Shown piece by piece: positions 34,458 through 45,705 of a DNA stretch of 64,000 nucleotides. Numbering within the stretch: position 1 is the stretch's first letter; the number at the start of each line of letters is the position of its first letter. Both the position numbers and the translations under genes were made by a program. The notes beneath the pieces are model-generated. The model ran no database searches. It saw nothing but the letters and a program-made list of their open reading frames with translations, and was not told the DNA's origin. Origin of the DNA: Diaporthe sp. PMI_573 (lineage: Eukaryota > Ascomycota > Sordariomycetes > Diaporthales > Diaporthaceae); the NCBI GenBank assembly GCA_021399435.1, contig JAJTUP010000033.1, forward strand, positions 186,001-250,000, written 5' to 3'.

Positions 34458-35049
34458 TTCAGATGCTTGACTGGTTTCGCTTGTCCCCATCGCCAAGAAG
34501 TTGTGCTGCCGGGGTGTGTTTAAGTGGGCAGGGTGGACACCTTCGCGGGCCTCTCTGTATCTGCTCGCCCACGATCACGGCCGTGGGAGGGCGCACATGG
34601 GAAGGAGGCGAGCCGCCTCGCAGGAGGAGAGCCCCACGGTCAGGGAGCGAGACGCAGGGGTTGTGGACTAGTCGAGTATCCTGTTCCAACAGGGCTGCAT
34701 CCCTGCAGCAGGTTTTTAAGGTTAAATCAGGCTCCTGCACTCCCGTGTGTACACAGTCCCACGATGGGCGGCCGGGGACACAGCGCAGTGGGTACATGGT
34801 GTTCCCCCTCGGGATAGGAGTGCATCAAGGGGATCAGGGAGCGCCGCAGAGACAAGGGCATGACGGTAAGGGCCCCTGCCCCCATGACGAGAGGAAATGC
34901 GACGACAGGGAACAGGCCCTAGCAAGCCCAGGCACGGTGGCAGAGGATGCGAGACGGGGTGGAGATGATGGGCAGGGCTGAAGGGGGCAGAGCAGCAATG
35001 ATGCCCATCTTAAGTCGATCTTGGCACGGGCCGTTGTACCGTCTCAAGT

Positions 35050-35077
35050 ACCAGTCCAGCCAGTCCAGCCAGTCCGG
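35050..35077. repeat. 9-bp tandem repeat (ccagtccag)
   Basis: About three copies of a 9-bp unit in intergenic DNA, similar in period to the repeats at 1929, 45678 and 53038. Confidence 0.75.
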
Positions 35078-37677
35078 GCAGGCAGGCTGGACCCAGGGAC
35101 GAGGAGGGTGCTGATACGGATGGCAGCCATCTCGTCTGTTTTGCTGGGCGGGGACTGGTTCGGAGAGGGTAGCGAGCAGCCGGGATGGCCCCCAGAGAAT
35201 CTCAGGCACGGTCAGTCCGGACGATCAGGATGGTGCAGCCTGATAGGCTGCTGCGAGGGCGTTAAGCCCAGCCTGGAGGCGTCCGATAATTTGGCGAGCA
35301 CACGTCGAGGCAGGTTCAGGCCAAAGACCACGGACGACGGCGCAGGTTGGGGTGGAGTTGTCGAGGAGGTGCCCTCGACGTTGATGCGGCTCAAATTGTC
35401 AGAGGTTATTAACTGGGCCCCTGGCTAGCGGGCTGTGGCAGCGGGGCCAGGGCGGCTGCGGTGGTGCTGATTGGCCCAGGCACGGCGATCAGGCGCGCTG
35501 GGTTTCGGATGTCTTTCATCCCAGGGGCCGATGAGGCGAAACCATGCCTCAGGTGTTCCCGCCGACCAAGCGCTCTGCAGCGCTCTGCCTGTCTGCCCGC
35601 GCTCTTGCCTGCGCGGTTTGCACCTCGGCTTGGCACCGCTGCCGTGTAGCCGCAGGGGCAGGGGGGCAGAGGGGCAGAGGGGGAGATGCCGCCGCGCCGA
35701 ACCTCACTCTGCGTATGGCCGGTACGGGGCCCACCCCTCCCCTTCTGTGTGCACTCTCCCTCGGTCTGCCTGGCTGCCCACCAGCCAGCCCGCCAGCCCG
35801 CAAGCCTGCACGGCGACTACTGCAGGTACCACACCTCCTCAGCGCTTGTGTGCGGCGCTACGTGTACCACCATTGTTTTTAGGACTGTGGCTTGGAGTCC
35901 AACCACACGAACACACCGGACATGGCGTCTCCCACGAGGTACTTGGTCGCTACCTCGCTGCCCCTGCGACGATCCAAGTTTGCTGACTCTCGCACCAGCG
36001 CTATGGGAGGCTCGCCGTTTAGTTCAGAGATGATTCCCCCAAGGTTGCCGCACCTGACAGAGGAGATCATGTTCGTGTCGGGAGGCCGTAATTACAGGGT
36101 GGTGGCTGAACTCGGTCTGCAATGGGCACCTTGTCAATAGCGTCAAACCACAACCGCGGGTGCGCGTATGCGACTCATCACTCGTCAAGAACAACCAAAG
36201 TCTCTGCTGTGCATGGTTGTATGTACTGTGTACAGTATCGGTATCGGCGTTTGCGTGGGAGCAGCTGGTCGAAATGGGTTCGGCCAGATCCCGAATTTCA
36301 CCCTCCACGGCGTCAGCGCCAATACCATCGGATAATCTGTCATCTTGTCTCTGTCTCGTCCACCCAGCGTTCGGCCGACCTTGTTGCATCTCGGCACCAA
36401 ATCTCCAGCTTCAACAGTTTGATCGGTTAAGCGTCTTGGCCTTGGCATCGCTCCAGGCGGCGGGACAAACCCACTCCACGTACCGGGAACAAAACAAGCC
36501 AAAACCCACCCTCTCTGCCGTCTTCGTGGTCGAGTCTCAACCAGGTGGGGCCGGTGATCGCAATGTCAAAAACATACTCGTCCCGTGGTAAAACTCAATA
36601 CGCGCATCTCGCCAAATGTTTCTGTTCAATAGTCGAGACCACGCTGATGAGCTACACGTCAGACGAGCCCTGTAGGCGAGACGAGGACTATTCTGTACGA
36701 GGAGGGCGAACCAAGGCGTCGAGTCGCGAAGAGTCTCCCTCCTCGACACTCAAAACACCTTGGCTGTTTGACTGCCCCCTGCTGGGAGGACCAGAGTAGG
36801 ATTCGTCGTCTACTCGGCGAAACTGACTTCGGGTATAGCCCGGGGCGCATCCCTGGCCTCCTCTCTGCACGCACACAGGTAGGCTATAGCCCGGCCCAAA
36901 TATTACCATGACCTCATTCCAACCCGCTGTGTGCGGGTTGGTTCCCAGGCCGTCGGTCGCAAAGCCCGCACACACGGCCCGCCAAGTCTCGCCGACAGAC
37001 TTTGGCCCGCCGACTCCATGTCCAGCCAACGGAGTTAAGCTTCAGTCATGGAACCTTCTGCCCACCCAGATATGCAGGAACGCGCCATGCTCTGCATGTG
37101 CCACATGCCTCAACAGCTTATACACATTACTTTCCAACCTGAGTCGACTTGGCAGCCCTCGCTTTGACAATCATCAACCGACTTCGTCCAAGGTCTGTGG
37201 GTGCGCGCGGTCTCCTCACCGAACTGGCTCTGGCGCAATTTGTCAGTTTTGCTTGTCTATTCACGATCCACCATCACCAGCTGCCGACCTCTGCCCAGGC
37301 GGACCTCACGACTCGGGGAACTAGGCCTGGGCCATTACATGGACTATACCCAGCGCTCGTGCCGGGATGCCAGGCCTTGACAAGACACAACACGACACGA
37401 CAATTTGTTTGAACAAGATGAGGTGACAGCTACGAATCGGGGTGCTAAGTTGGTGTTGTTGCGCATCTGCAACCAGACCGAGGGGAACATAAGCCGTTTT
37501 GCATCGTCAGATCATACAGACAACGCATTTGACACAGCAAGTTCCAGACACGAATGCGCTCTTGGTCGTTCACGAGGGGCACATAGCCATGGCTACTAAA
37601 GAGAAAAATGGTTCGCTACAACGCCAAATGCGCATGAGCCTGTACATGATCTCAGCACCTGCCCACCCATGTCCCCA

Positions 37678-38798
37678 TCATAACTCCGCCTCGGCCTCGA
37701 CTTTGAGTGCCGCCACGATCAAATCGAGCCACGCCGCAAGCCGGAATCCCGCACGTGCAACCTGCAACTCAATCACCGGCGCAGCCTTCTCATAATACTC
37801 CCCACCTAGTTCCTGTCCCACGATGGCTGCTGGTCCCTCGGGAAGGACTAGACGTGCGTTAGCAAATTGCTTGAAGGGTTGACAGAACGCCACGAAACGA
37901 AGCTTAGGGGCAGATGAACGGGGCCCGTGCCTGGTCACCAAGCCCGGGAATCCAGCCACGAGGAAAGGAAGAACAAGGGGAAACAAGAATCGCTCACCGT
38001 GCGAACAGACATATGCATTTCCTTCCCTAGCCCAGCCCAGGGCAGTCTTGATGGGATCAGCAAAGTCCACGCCATCCAGCCACGTCTTGCTCTGGGGCTT
38101 GAAGTCGCCGTCCCTGATCTTCCCAGTGAGCTCATCCGCCCATGCTTGCGCCTCGTGATATGGCTTCCTCCTGACGCCGCCAACCCACTTCTCCGCGATC
38201 GAGCTGTCCCATACGTGGTGGAGATTCAGCTCGCGCCCCTCCCACAGCACGTGGATCCCGTTTCCGCCCCTGGACACATCTTCGTCGTGCAGGGGTTGGT
38301 GAATGTCTCCGACAAAGTGCACCACGAACTTCGCGGCCTGCGCGCGCAGCCATACCGGGACGGAGGGGTCGAGGATTTGCGAGGTGTAGTTCTGAATCGC
38401 CGTCACGACGCAGCCCTCGTCCTTGCAGTCGCGGTCGAGCTCGACGGAGCAGTTGGAGGGGGGGTCATCTTTGGCGTCGATGAAGTGGAAGACGCCTGTG
38501 TAATGGCCCCATTTCGTATACCGGATCGAGTCGGCCCACGTAGCCACGTTCGCGAGGTAGTCGGCGGTGTCGTTTCGGAGGAGATTTTGAAAGTAAGTTG
38601 TTGTCTGCGGCTGAACAAAGTTGCTGGCAACATATGCGATCGTAATATGCCCGAAGCCTAGGGACATTAGCACGTGCGAGGTGGGCAACTGCAACTGGCT
38701 GGCGGCGGAGACACAGCTCGGGGTGGCTGCTCACCTCCCCACGCCAGCACTTCCGGGACGGCCACGAGGCCCAACGCAGCAACACCAGGGAGCTTCAT
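37678..38798 (-). CDS. S1/P1-type secreted nuclease
   Basis: Three exons: 38798-38735, 38657-37998 and 37847-37678. They total 894 nt, giving 297 residues. The first exon is a signal peptide (MKLPGVAALGLVAVPEVLA) ending just before Trp, which becomes the zinc-binding N-terminal residue of the mature enzyme (WGGFGHITIAYVA). Other metal ligands and family motifs are WADSIR, HYTGVFHFID, KFVVHFVGDIHQPLH and NLHHVWDSSI. The final exon gives LGGEYYEKAAPVIELQVARAGFRLAAWL. These enzymes use three zinc ions to cut single-stranded DNA and RNA to 5'-nucleotides, outside the cell or in the vacuole. The length is normal for the family. Splicing at 37998/37847 is needed: reading through the second intron inserts about 50 foreign residues. 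Confidence 0.95.
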
Positions 38799-39791
38799 GT
38801 CTGTACAGGAAGGGCTGACAATTTGGGACAGATGGTCTCACTTGAAAGATGGATGAAAACAATCAGAAGCAACAGAGATGGGCGCCCTAACGGGTTGAAA
38901 GGGGCACGCGTGGGAGTAGGTGCCGATCACCCACGCCGGGAGGTGTCAGTTGATCCGGCAACCTGGGCACAGGCGCGTCGCCGACGGGCAACGACAGCGA
39001 ATGGATCTGCGACTCATGGGCCCCCCACGCGCATATCAAGAGCAACTTGCCGTGAATCTTACCTGGGGACTAAGACATTATTACCCGTTTCCGCTGACTC
39101 GAGAATGAGCCGAGAAACAAACGTCCCCGTCGCTGTTTCAGTGGTGTCATGATGTGAAAGTTGCCTGCTCCGATCATTCATTGCAAAATGCTCCGACGTG
39201 TTGGATTAACACTGGGGTTAGGGGGCACAACAACACCTTACGTCAGGGTCGTGGCTCTGAAGTGATCGCCCCGTTCTTAGCCGCCTTCTCCGCGGAGAAC
39301 AGCTTCGCCCAACCACTCTCCCCCCCCCCCAAACCGCCAGGCGCCCAATGAGCAGAGGCCGTTTTCAAAGCCCAGGTCACAGGTCCGTCTGCCGCTGCAC
39401 AGCACCCTGGGGGGTAGCAGCTGGCGATCCGTGCAGCCGTACATCGCGGGACAGCTGCAGGCTTTTGGGCTGCGTTAAACTCAATCTAGCAGTGAGCCCC
39501 AGCAACTCATCCCGGCATGGGCTTATCTTTTGCGCCAACTTGGTAACTTTGAATGCGATAAGGCCTCTCAGTCATTCGAGTCGCGGGACCATCCAAGCCA
39601 CTTGACCTTGGCCCTGATCCAGATCCTCACCACCTGACTCTTTTGTTGAGCAAATCCTTCAAACTCCTCTCTCGACACTCATGCCTGGCCTCGTCGACCC
39701 ATTCTCCGTTCCCATTAATACCCCCCGAGAACTGTTCAATTCGCCTGCCGCTGCAGGACGATCCTAAGATTCATACGCTCAATCCGCCGTC
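38799..39791. other. Divergent promoter region between nuclease and PQ-loop transporter
   Basis: About 1 kb between two divergently transcribed genes, so it should hold both promoters. A C-run lies near 39318-39330. No gene recognised. Confidence 0.5.
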
Positions 39792-41059
39792 ATGGCCACA
39801 ATCATCGTCGAGATGGCCTCGGCCGTGACAACCTCCTCAGACGTCGGTGAATCCTTGTCCGGCATATTTGGCTGCATCAGTCTAGTCGCCTGGATATGTT
39901 TGCTCGTGAGCTTGCACTCCCAAACGCCAATGGCCGCTGCAGATTCTGACATCCCGGAAAGCTTCCTCAGCTTGTCACCAATTACAAAGCCCAGAGCGCA
40001 GACGGCCTCTCAATGGGATTCCTCTTCATCTGGCTCCTCGGCGACATCACAAACCTCGCTGGTATGTACGCCCCGGCCCATCGTCACTTTTCGGGACAAT
40101 ATCAGTCGCCGGAATACCTTATCGCACCGCCTTTCCTGCCAGGCGCATGCGCACGTGCCGGTTCACCGCCAAGCTGACCGGCTCTCTCTGTATAACAGGC
40201 GCCCTCGTGACGAACCTCGCCCCATCCGCTATCGCGATAGGAATTTATTTCTGCGTCGCCGACGTGATCCTCATCACTCAGTCCCTATACTATAACGCCG
40301 TCAACGCCCGACGGAGGCACCGTGAGCAACTAGCCTCGTTGCAGGCACAGGCCACCGAGGAGGAACCCCTCCTCTCCCGCAGGCGGTCGAGTTCCGGTGC
40401 CGGGGGCCTGCCGGGAAGCCACAGGCGCCACTCTGTTCGGCGGGGCTCGTCGAACCTGGACCCGCTGACTAGGATTGTGACGGGTGAGGACGAGACGCCG
40501 CTGCGGAGCCCATGGCTGACCAACACACTGAGTCTGCTGGCGGTGTATGCGCTCGGCGTCGCGGCCTGGTTCGTGAGCCGTGAGGTTCTCTCGTCAGACG
40601 ATGGTGGCGCGCAGGGCCCTGCTGGATCTGGACCGGCGGACGCGGGCAAAGACCCGTTAATGATGGTGGGTATGGCCCTGGGGTACATCAGCGCGCTGTG
40701 CTATCTGTGTGCGCGCATCCCACAGATCATCAAGAACTGGCGGGAGAAGTCCACCGAGGGTATGTAACAAGCGGAAGAAGTCCCGTATTGTGGTTCCACA
40801 AGCTGACTTGCGTGTCACAGGCCTGGCACTGTTGTTCTTCCTCCTCTCCCTCACGGGAAACCTTACCTACGGCGCCAGCCTCGTGGCATTTTCCCAGGAC
40901 GGCGCCTACATTGTCAAGGCTCTGCCCTGGCTGTTGGGCTCGCTCGGCACTATCGCAGAGGACGCGATTATCTTTGTGCAGTTCAAGCTATACTCCAAGA
41001 CAGGCCAGGCCAAGGAGGACGCAGTCGAGAACGGGAACGCGACATCATACCAAGCCTAG
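39792..41059 (+). CDS. PQ-loop vacuolar amino-acid transporter (Ypq/RTC2 type)
   Basis: Four exons: 39792-39905, 39962-40061, 40199-40759 and 40821-41059. They total 1014 nt, giving 337 residues. There are two PQ-loop repeats: LPQLVTNYKAQSADGLSMGFLFIWLLGD near the N-terminus, and IPQIIKNWREKSTEGLALLFFLLSLTGN in the second half, the usual pair of seven-helix transporters. A Ser/Arg-rich cytosolic loop (residues about 110-165) lies between them. Yeast Ypq1-3 and animal PQLC2 of this family export cationic amino acids from vacuole or lysosome. Splicing of intron 1 joins WICLL directly to LPQ and restores the first motif, and each phase closes. The family call is firm; substrate and membrane are inferred from homologues. 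Confidence 0.94.
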
Positions 41060-43002
41060 AAGGCTTGAGGAGTGCGCTAATGATAACACGATGCTCAGAT
41101 TGGACGTTAACGTATGGTCACACTCGCATTGTCCGGAGTTGGGAACGGTATAAAGTGCTTACGGCGTCCGCAGTTTGTGCGACTTGGTCGCTCTCGCTCG
41201 CTCCACGGCGCTCTTTGGGGGTCTGCATTCAAATAGGACTTCTTGGAATATCTCGGTCGCTCAATACATCCAATCCAGCATTGGTGAATTGAGCGAACCA
41301 ATCAGCATCGTCGTGATCCTACCCACTGCCTATGGTTGCATCAGCGGTAACTCCGAGGCGGCTGGAACAGACGAGGCAGCAGTGTCGACGACCTAAGTGG
41401 TCGTAGAATGCCGTCGATAAAGATCAACAGGCAGTGTTCGGTCGTGACAGGATGTTGGTCCACTATGTGACGATCATGTGCGACGTGCAAGTTTCGCCTC
41501 TACCAGTGGGGTTGATCGTTGTAGCAGTTCTGTGGCACTCCAGAGCACAATCAGCGTCCTGGTCGAGTCGACCGGGCGATACAATTGGTATTGAGCATTG
41601 TTCTGGTGTCAGGCCCAAAATAGGTATAGCTGGATGGTAGTTTTGCGATTGGCCCAGAAAAGATCTATTCCCGGAGCGGCTGCTTAGGGCATGAGGCACG
41701 CCGGTGCTGGCCGTTTTCCCTTCTTAATATGTTTGCTTGTGAGACTAGGCTCGATCGTTCTGCCATGTGCCACCTGCCGCGCCCCATGAGACCGACCTCA
41801 CTCGGCCCCGATGGTGCCATTGGCCAACAGTGAGACACGCATCGAAGAGCGTCTGCAAGACATGAACAGCGTGGCAGCCGTTGGGAAACGTGGGAGGATC
41901 AGCACTGCCGCTGCTGAAGTTTAGCTGCCGCTGGAGAATGGCCGCTCCCTCTGCGCCGATCAGCCGGCCCCTCAGGCGGGCAAGGGTGGCTGTGGCGTGG
42001 AGTCCTGAAACTCTATCCGTAGGAAGGAGGATACCACTGCCGGCCTATCCAGTCAGGCCGACGCGTAAGTGCCGGCATCGATGAGTTCCGCGGACGTCTC
42101 CAAGTGCGCAAGTATCGTGCTCACAGTAGCATTGGTCATGCTCCTGTGCTGTGGTTCAGCGCAGTCGGCAGTCCGTGTGGCAGGGAGGCGGGAAAAATCC
42201 TGCGTCAGCAGAAGTGCAAAATCAAACGTCGGCTCGCTAGTCGAAAGAGGGCGAAAGCCCGGGGGATTGCACGCCCAAGCGGCGAGCCGAGAAAGCTTGG
42301 CATTGCTTGAGGAAGCTTAAATGGGGCAGAGCTTTGGTGGGCTGCACTGAGGAGAAGCTGCAGCCAAGATGGGATGCCATCGATGGGGAGGTTCATCGAG
42401 CAGCAGGATTGGATTCGGAGGAGCCCCGGCTCCACATCCACGGCAGCAAAGCATGACGAGCAGAAAGCGTCGGATACCGGCTGCCTGGGACACGCGGCTA
42501 GCGGGAGTGGATTGGCTTCTTTCACAGCACACAGCAACACGCTCTGGGTTGGTGTCACTGTGTCAGTTGCCCAGTTCCCTGCTTGCCTGCACGAGCCTGC
42601 CTTCCTGCTGCAGGCAACGCATCATCGGCGCCACCCCAGGACTCGGATTCCAGACCTGCTGCGTCTGAACTCTTCCAGATCCGTCGCACATGCTCAGCCT
42701 CACTCAGACAAAACCGCTCACTCGCCCGCCCACACAGCCTACGCACAGCCAGACAACCCCGTCCTTGACTGCCTGCTGTGTGTTGGCCCTGCTTGTGCTC
42801 CTCGCTCCTCGGTCTCTCGACAGACAAGTTACTACTGCTGCTTTCCGTCTTCTTTTTGCCTGCTTAACAGTCACCATCTGCCTGTCCAACACCCCTTTCT
42901 CCTTAACTTGCCGGCTCCCCACGGACGTCTCATCTCAACCCGGGACAGACGTCTTTCTCCTCGACTTGAACTTTGGACAACCAGCCCATATTCACAACGG
43001 CA
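41060..43002. other. Intergenic; long CT-rich leader of the protease gene
   Basis: No gene recognised. From about 42590 to 43000 the plus strand is rich in C and T (for example ctcactcgcccgcc), typical of the leader of a strongly expressed fungal gene. It ends at the protease start. Confidence 0.5.
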
Positions 43003-44358
43003 ATGGGCGCACCTCGATTACCAACACTACTGGCCTTGGCCCTTCCACTTCCAGCGGTCGCTGCCACATTTCAGATCTCGACTCGCGACGTCACCACCAC
43101 CACCACCACAAACCCCGGCTTCGTCTCCTTCCCAATAAGACGTGAAACAAAGACACTCGCCGCCCGCGACGCCACGGCATCCCTGATCAATGAGCAGGAT
43201 ACCAGCTACCTGATCGAGCTCACCTTTGGCTCCAATGCCCAGGCAGTCAAGATCGCCATTGACACGGGGTCCGATGAGCTGTTCGTGAACCCCAATTGCA
43301 ACGACCGCGACTTCACCGAGTCGCAACAGCAGGACTGCACCGAGGACGGCAAATACGACCCCAGCACCTCGTCAACGTCCAACGTCACGCAGGAGACCTC
43401 GCAGATCGTCTACGGCTCGGGCGCCGTGAACATACAATATGTCGTCGACAGCATTGGGATACCAGGCGCCGGCAAGAACATGACCGATGTGCAGTTCGGT
43501 GTGGCGACCGCGTCGCAGGACCTGAACGAGGGCATCCTGGGCCTGGGCTTTGGCCAGGGCGTGAACCTGAACTACTCCAACTTTGTCGACCAGCTGGCCG
43601 CGCAGGGCGTGACAAACACAAGGGCGTTTTCCGTGGCGCTGGGCACGAGCGACACCGCGGGCGGCAACATCATCTTCGGGGGCGTCGACACCAAGAAGTT
43701 CTCTGGATCACTCGCCACGAGCACCATCCAGAGCCCGGCCACCGGCGACATCCAGCGGTACTCGACGCAGATGAACAGTCTGACCTTCAAGAGCGGGAGC
43801 ACGTCCAACAAGTACTCTGGGAGCGACCTGAGCGTTGTCCTTGACACCGGTTCCAGCCTGTGTCTGCTGCCGACCTCGGTCGTCAGCGGCATGGCGGACG
43901 ACTTCAACGCGCAGCAGGACTCGTCGGGCCTCTTGGTGGTGGACTGCAGCCTCCAGAACACGGACGGCTCGCTGGACTTTGAGTTCGACGGCGTCACCAT
44001 CAGCGTGCCATTCAGTCAGTTCATCCTTAGCGCGGGCGCCAACTCATGCATCCTCGGCGTGCAGGCGGTCGAGTCCAACTCGGGCATCACCGCCCTTCTC
44101 GGCGACACCTTCCTCCGGTCCGCGTATGTTGTCTTCGACCAGACCAACATGAAGATCTCCATGGCGCAGTACGTAGAGTGCGGCACCAACGAGCAGGCCA
44201 TCGCCTCCGGCAGCGACGGAGCATCCGGCTTCACCGGCGAGTGCAGCGGCTCCTCGTCGAGCTCGTCCAAGAACGCCGGCGAGCTGAACAGGCCGGCCGC
44301 GGCGACGTCTATTGTTGGGTTCGTGGCGGGTGTGGCCGCACTGGTTGCTCTTTTCTAG
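43003..44358 (+). CDS. Secreted, GPI-anchored aspartic protease (yapsin-like)
   Basis: A single exon encoding 451 residues. Signal peptide MGAPRLPTLLALALPLPAVAA. A short propeptide includes a run of threonines (cacc repeat in DNA) and a dibasic IRRETK site. The pepsin fold has both catalytic motifs, IDTGSDELFVNP and VLDTGSSLCLLP, the flap-like IVYGSGAVNIQ, and GLGFGQGVNLNYSNFVDQL. The C-terminal Ser-rich stretch (GSSSSSSKNAGEL) and final hydrophobic segment (SIVGFVAGVAALVALF) are a GPI-anchor signal, so the enzyme should sit on the outer face of the plasma membrane or in the wall. ATG 43003 was chosen because the signal peptide follows it; the frame is open a little further upstream without an ATG. 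Yapsins process or shed surface proteins; the substrate is unknown. Confidence 0.95.
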   Translation: MGAPRLPTLLALALPLPAVAATFQISTRDVTTTTTTNPGFVSFPIRRETKTLAARDATASLINEQDTSYLIELTFGSNAQAVKIAIDTGSDELFVNPNCNDRDFTESQQQDCTEDGKYDPSTSSTSNVTQETSQIVYGSGAVNIQYVVDSIGIPGAGKNMTDVQFGVATASQDLNEGILGLGFGQGVNLNYSNFVDQLAAQGVTNTRAFSVALGTSDTAGGNIIFGGVDTKKFSGSLATSTIQSPATGDIQRYSTQMNSLTFKSGSTSNKYSGSDLSVVLDTGSSLCLLPTSVVSGMADDFNAQQDSSGLLVVDCSLQNTDGSLDFEFDGVTISVPFSQFILSAGANSCILGVQAVESNSGITALLGDTFLRSAYVVFDQTNMKISMAQYVECGTNEQAIASGSDGASGFTGECSGSSSSSSKNAGELNRPAAATSIVGFVAGVAALVALF

Positions 44359-44867
44359 ATTTTAAGCGTCTCGTTTGATCACTGATAATACATTGCGTGC
44401 TTTGCTTGGTCGTTCTGGGATATATCATTTTGCAAATGTCCCATGAGAATACGAGCGTGCGCACATTCGAATTAATACTTCTGCATACTGAAAAACGGAT
44501 TCTACTAGTAGATAGCATAGAATTAAGTGATATCCCGCTGGTTCACGGCGTTTTGTGAGAATGCACTGTCTATTCCATGTTGTGGTGAATGTAATTCGTA
44601 ATGGCCCAACTGGGACACCAAGATAGTCAGTCTCTCAGGTCTGGACTCGGCGGGCCTGGCAGCGTGGAGCGAGGGTTTCTCGCCGACGCAAACCTCAGTA
44701 CGTACAAAGATACAAAAGTATATCGTACAATCGGAACGGGAAACACATCTGAGCAGGGCGAGTTCTCAGCATAATAAGTAATCATTCATTAAGACTTCAT
44801 CATCCATTGTACACATGATGACAGAAACACAGCCCTCGCGCAAACCACGCGCCGATCCTGTATCCCC
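44359..44867. other. Intergenic between protease and Pmp3-like gene
   Basis: Convergent 3' ends; holds the 3' UTRs of the protease (plus) and the Pmp3-like gene (minus). Nothing else seen. Confidence 0.5.
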
Positions 44868-45119
44868 TCATAAAAGCTGCCCATTCAGCCCAGCCACAAC
44901 AGCCCCGCCGCCGCCCCGCCTCCGACAAGCCTGACAGCACCAGTCGGCAACAACGCCCGGGCGCGGCGGGTACCCGCACGTCATTGTGCCGCCATTGACC
45001 TCCTGCTGCATACTCCGGTAGACATAGCGCCAGGCCCAGCGGCTCGCGTCGTCGACGGCCGGCGGCTGCAGGTAGATCCGCCCGCGCAGGCAGCCGGAGC
45101 AGAGGCTGGCCGAAACCTT
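44868..45119 (-). other. Open frame directly after and in frame with the Pmp3-like stop codon
   Basis: After the TAG of the Pmp3-like gene the same frame stays open for 83 codons. It reads CSGCLRGRIYLQPP, ASRWAWRYVYRSMQQEV, MTCGYPPRPG and DWCCQACRRR, and stops at TGA 44870-44868. The composition looks protein-like (paired Cys, several Trp and Tyr), but the local GC is high and there is no ATG near the start. It could be a readthrough extension, an alternative last exon, a separate spliced gene, or chance. Confidence 0.3.
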
Positions 45120-45569
45120 CTAGGCGCCCTGCGGGGGTGGCGGGTTGTTGATGGTGCCGTAGCCGCCCGCCGGGTAGCCGTGGCCACCCGTCTGTACGCG
45201 ATCTGAATAAATACCGGCGGCGCGCTCCGGGCTGGGGCGGTCGGCGCGGCTGTAGTAGACGTAGAGGATGTAGAAGGCGTGGATGTGGCCTGGGATGTAC
45301 CTGTTTGTGGAGTGTGTTAGCTGTGGGTTCCGGGAGGGACTTGGGTTGGGAGGATGTGGTGGTATGGTGGACACATACCCGAGGAGGGTGAGGCAGATGT
45401 TGACCAGGACATCGGCCCCGCAGCCGGCGACGAGGAGGACGCCGACGGGTGGGACTGGGATCTGGGTTAGCAGAGCTTGCTTTGATATCTTTTCGGGCAT
45501 TGTACGAGAGGTGGTCTCACAGAAGAGGGTGATGATGATTAGGAGGACAGCGCTGGCAGTGCTGGCCAT
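45120..45569 (-). CDS. Pmp3/RCI2-type small membrane proteolipid
   Basis: Three exons: 45569-45521, 45454-45379 and 45300-45120. They total 306 nt, giving 101 residues. The spliced protein reads LLIIITLFFPPVGVLLVAG, then GADVLVNICLTLLGYIPGHIHAFYILYVYY. This is the two-helix Pmp3 (UPF0057) core, with the FPP turn and the GYIPGHIHAFY signature. A hydrophilic C-terminal extension (GIYSDRVQTGGHGYPAGGYGTINNPPPPQGA, given here as positions 71-101) is common in filamentous fungi. Such proteins sit in the plasma membrane and help cells tolerate salt and keep membrane potential. The first intron must end at the second of two close AGs (gatcccag) to give FPPVG. The frame continues open past the TAG stop (see the entry at 44868-45119). 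Confidence 0.92.
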   Translation of the reverse strand: MASTASAVLLIIITLFCETTSRTMPEKISKQALLTQIPVPPVGVLLVAGCGADVLVNICLTLLGYVSTIPPHPPNPSPSRNPQLTHSTNRYIPGHIHAFYILYVYYSRADRPSPERAAGIYSDRVQTGGHGYPAGGYGTINNPPPPQGA

Positions 45570-45609
45570 GTCTGCGATAGGTCTGTCGGCTGGAGTAAGT
45601 GGTGTGCTG

Positions 45610-45705
45610 ATCTGGATCTGGATCTGGATCTGGATCTCGAGATTGGATCTCGAGATTGGGTCTCGAGATTGGGTCTGTTGGGTTTGTTGGGTTTGTTGGG
45701 TTTGA
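45610..45705. repeat. Cascade of three different tandem repeats upstream of the Pmp3-like gene
   Basis: In order on the plus strand: (ctggat) x4-5 at 45611-45637, a 13-bp unit around ctcgagattggg x3 to about 45675, then (gttgggttt) x3 at 45678-45704. It lies 40-140 bp upstream of the Pmp3-like start codon, in its presumed promoter or leader. Confidence 0.9.

Larger units (their letters stand above)
34115..37677. other. Intergenic, GC-rich, no gene recognised
   Basis: About 3.6 kb between two minus-strand genes. The high GC content gives many overlapping open frames on all six frames, none with family features. A 9-bp repeat (ccagtccag) lies at 35050-35077. Confidence 0.5.
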
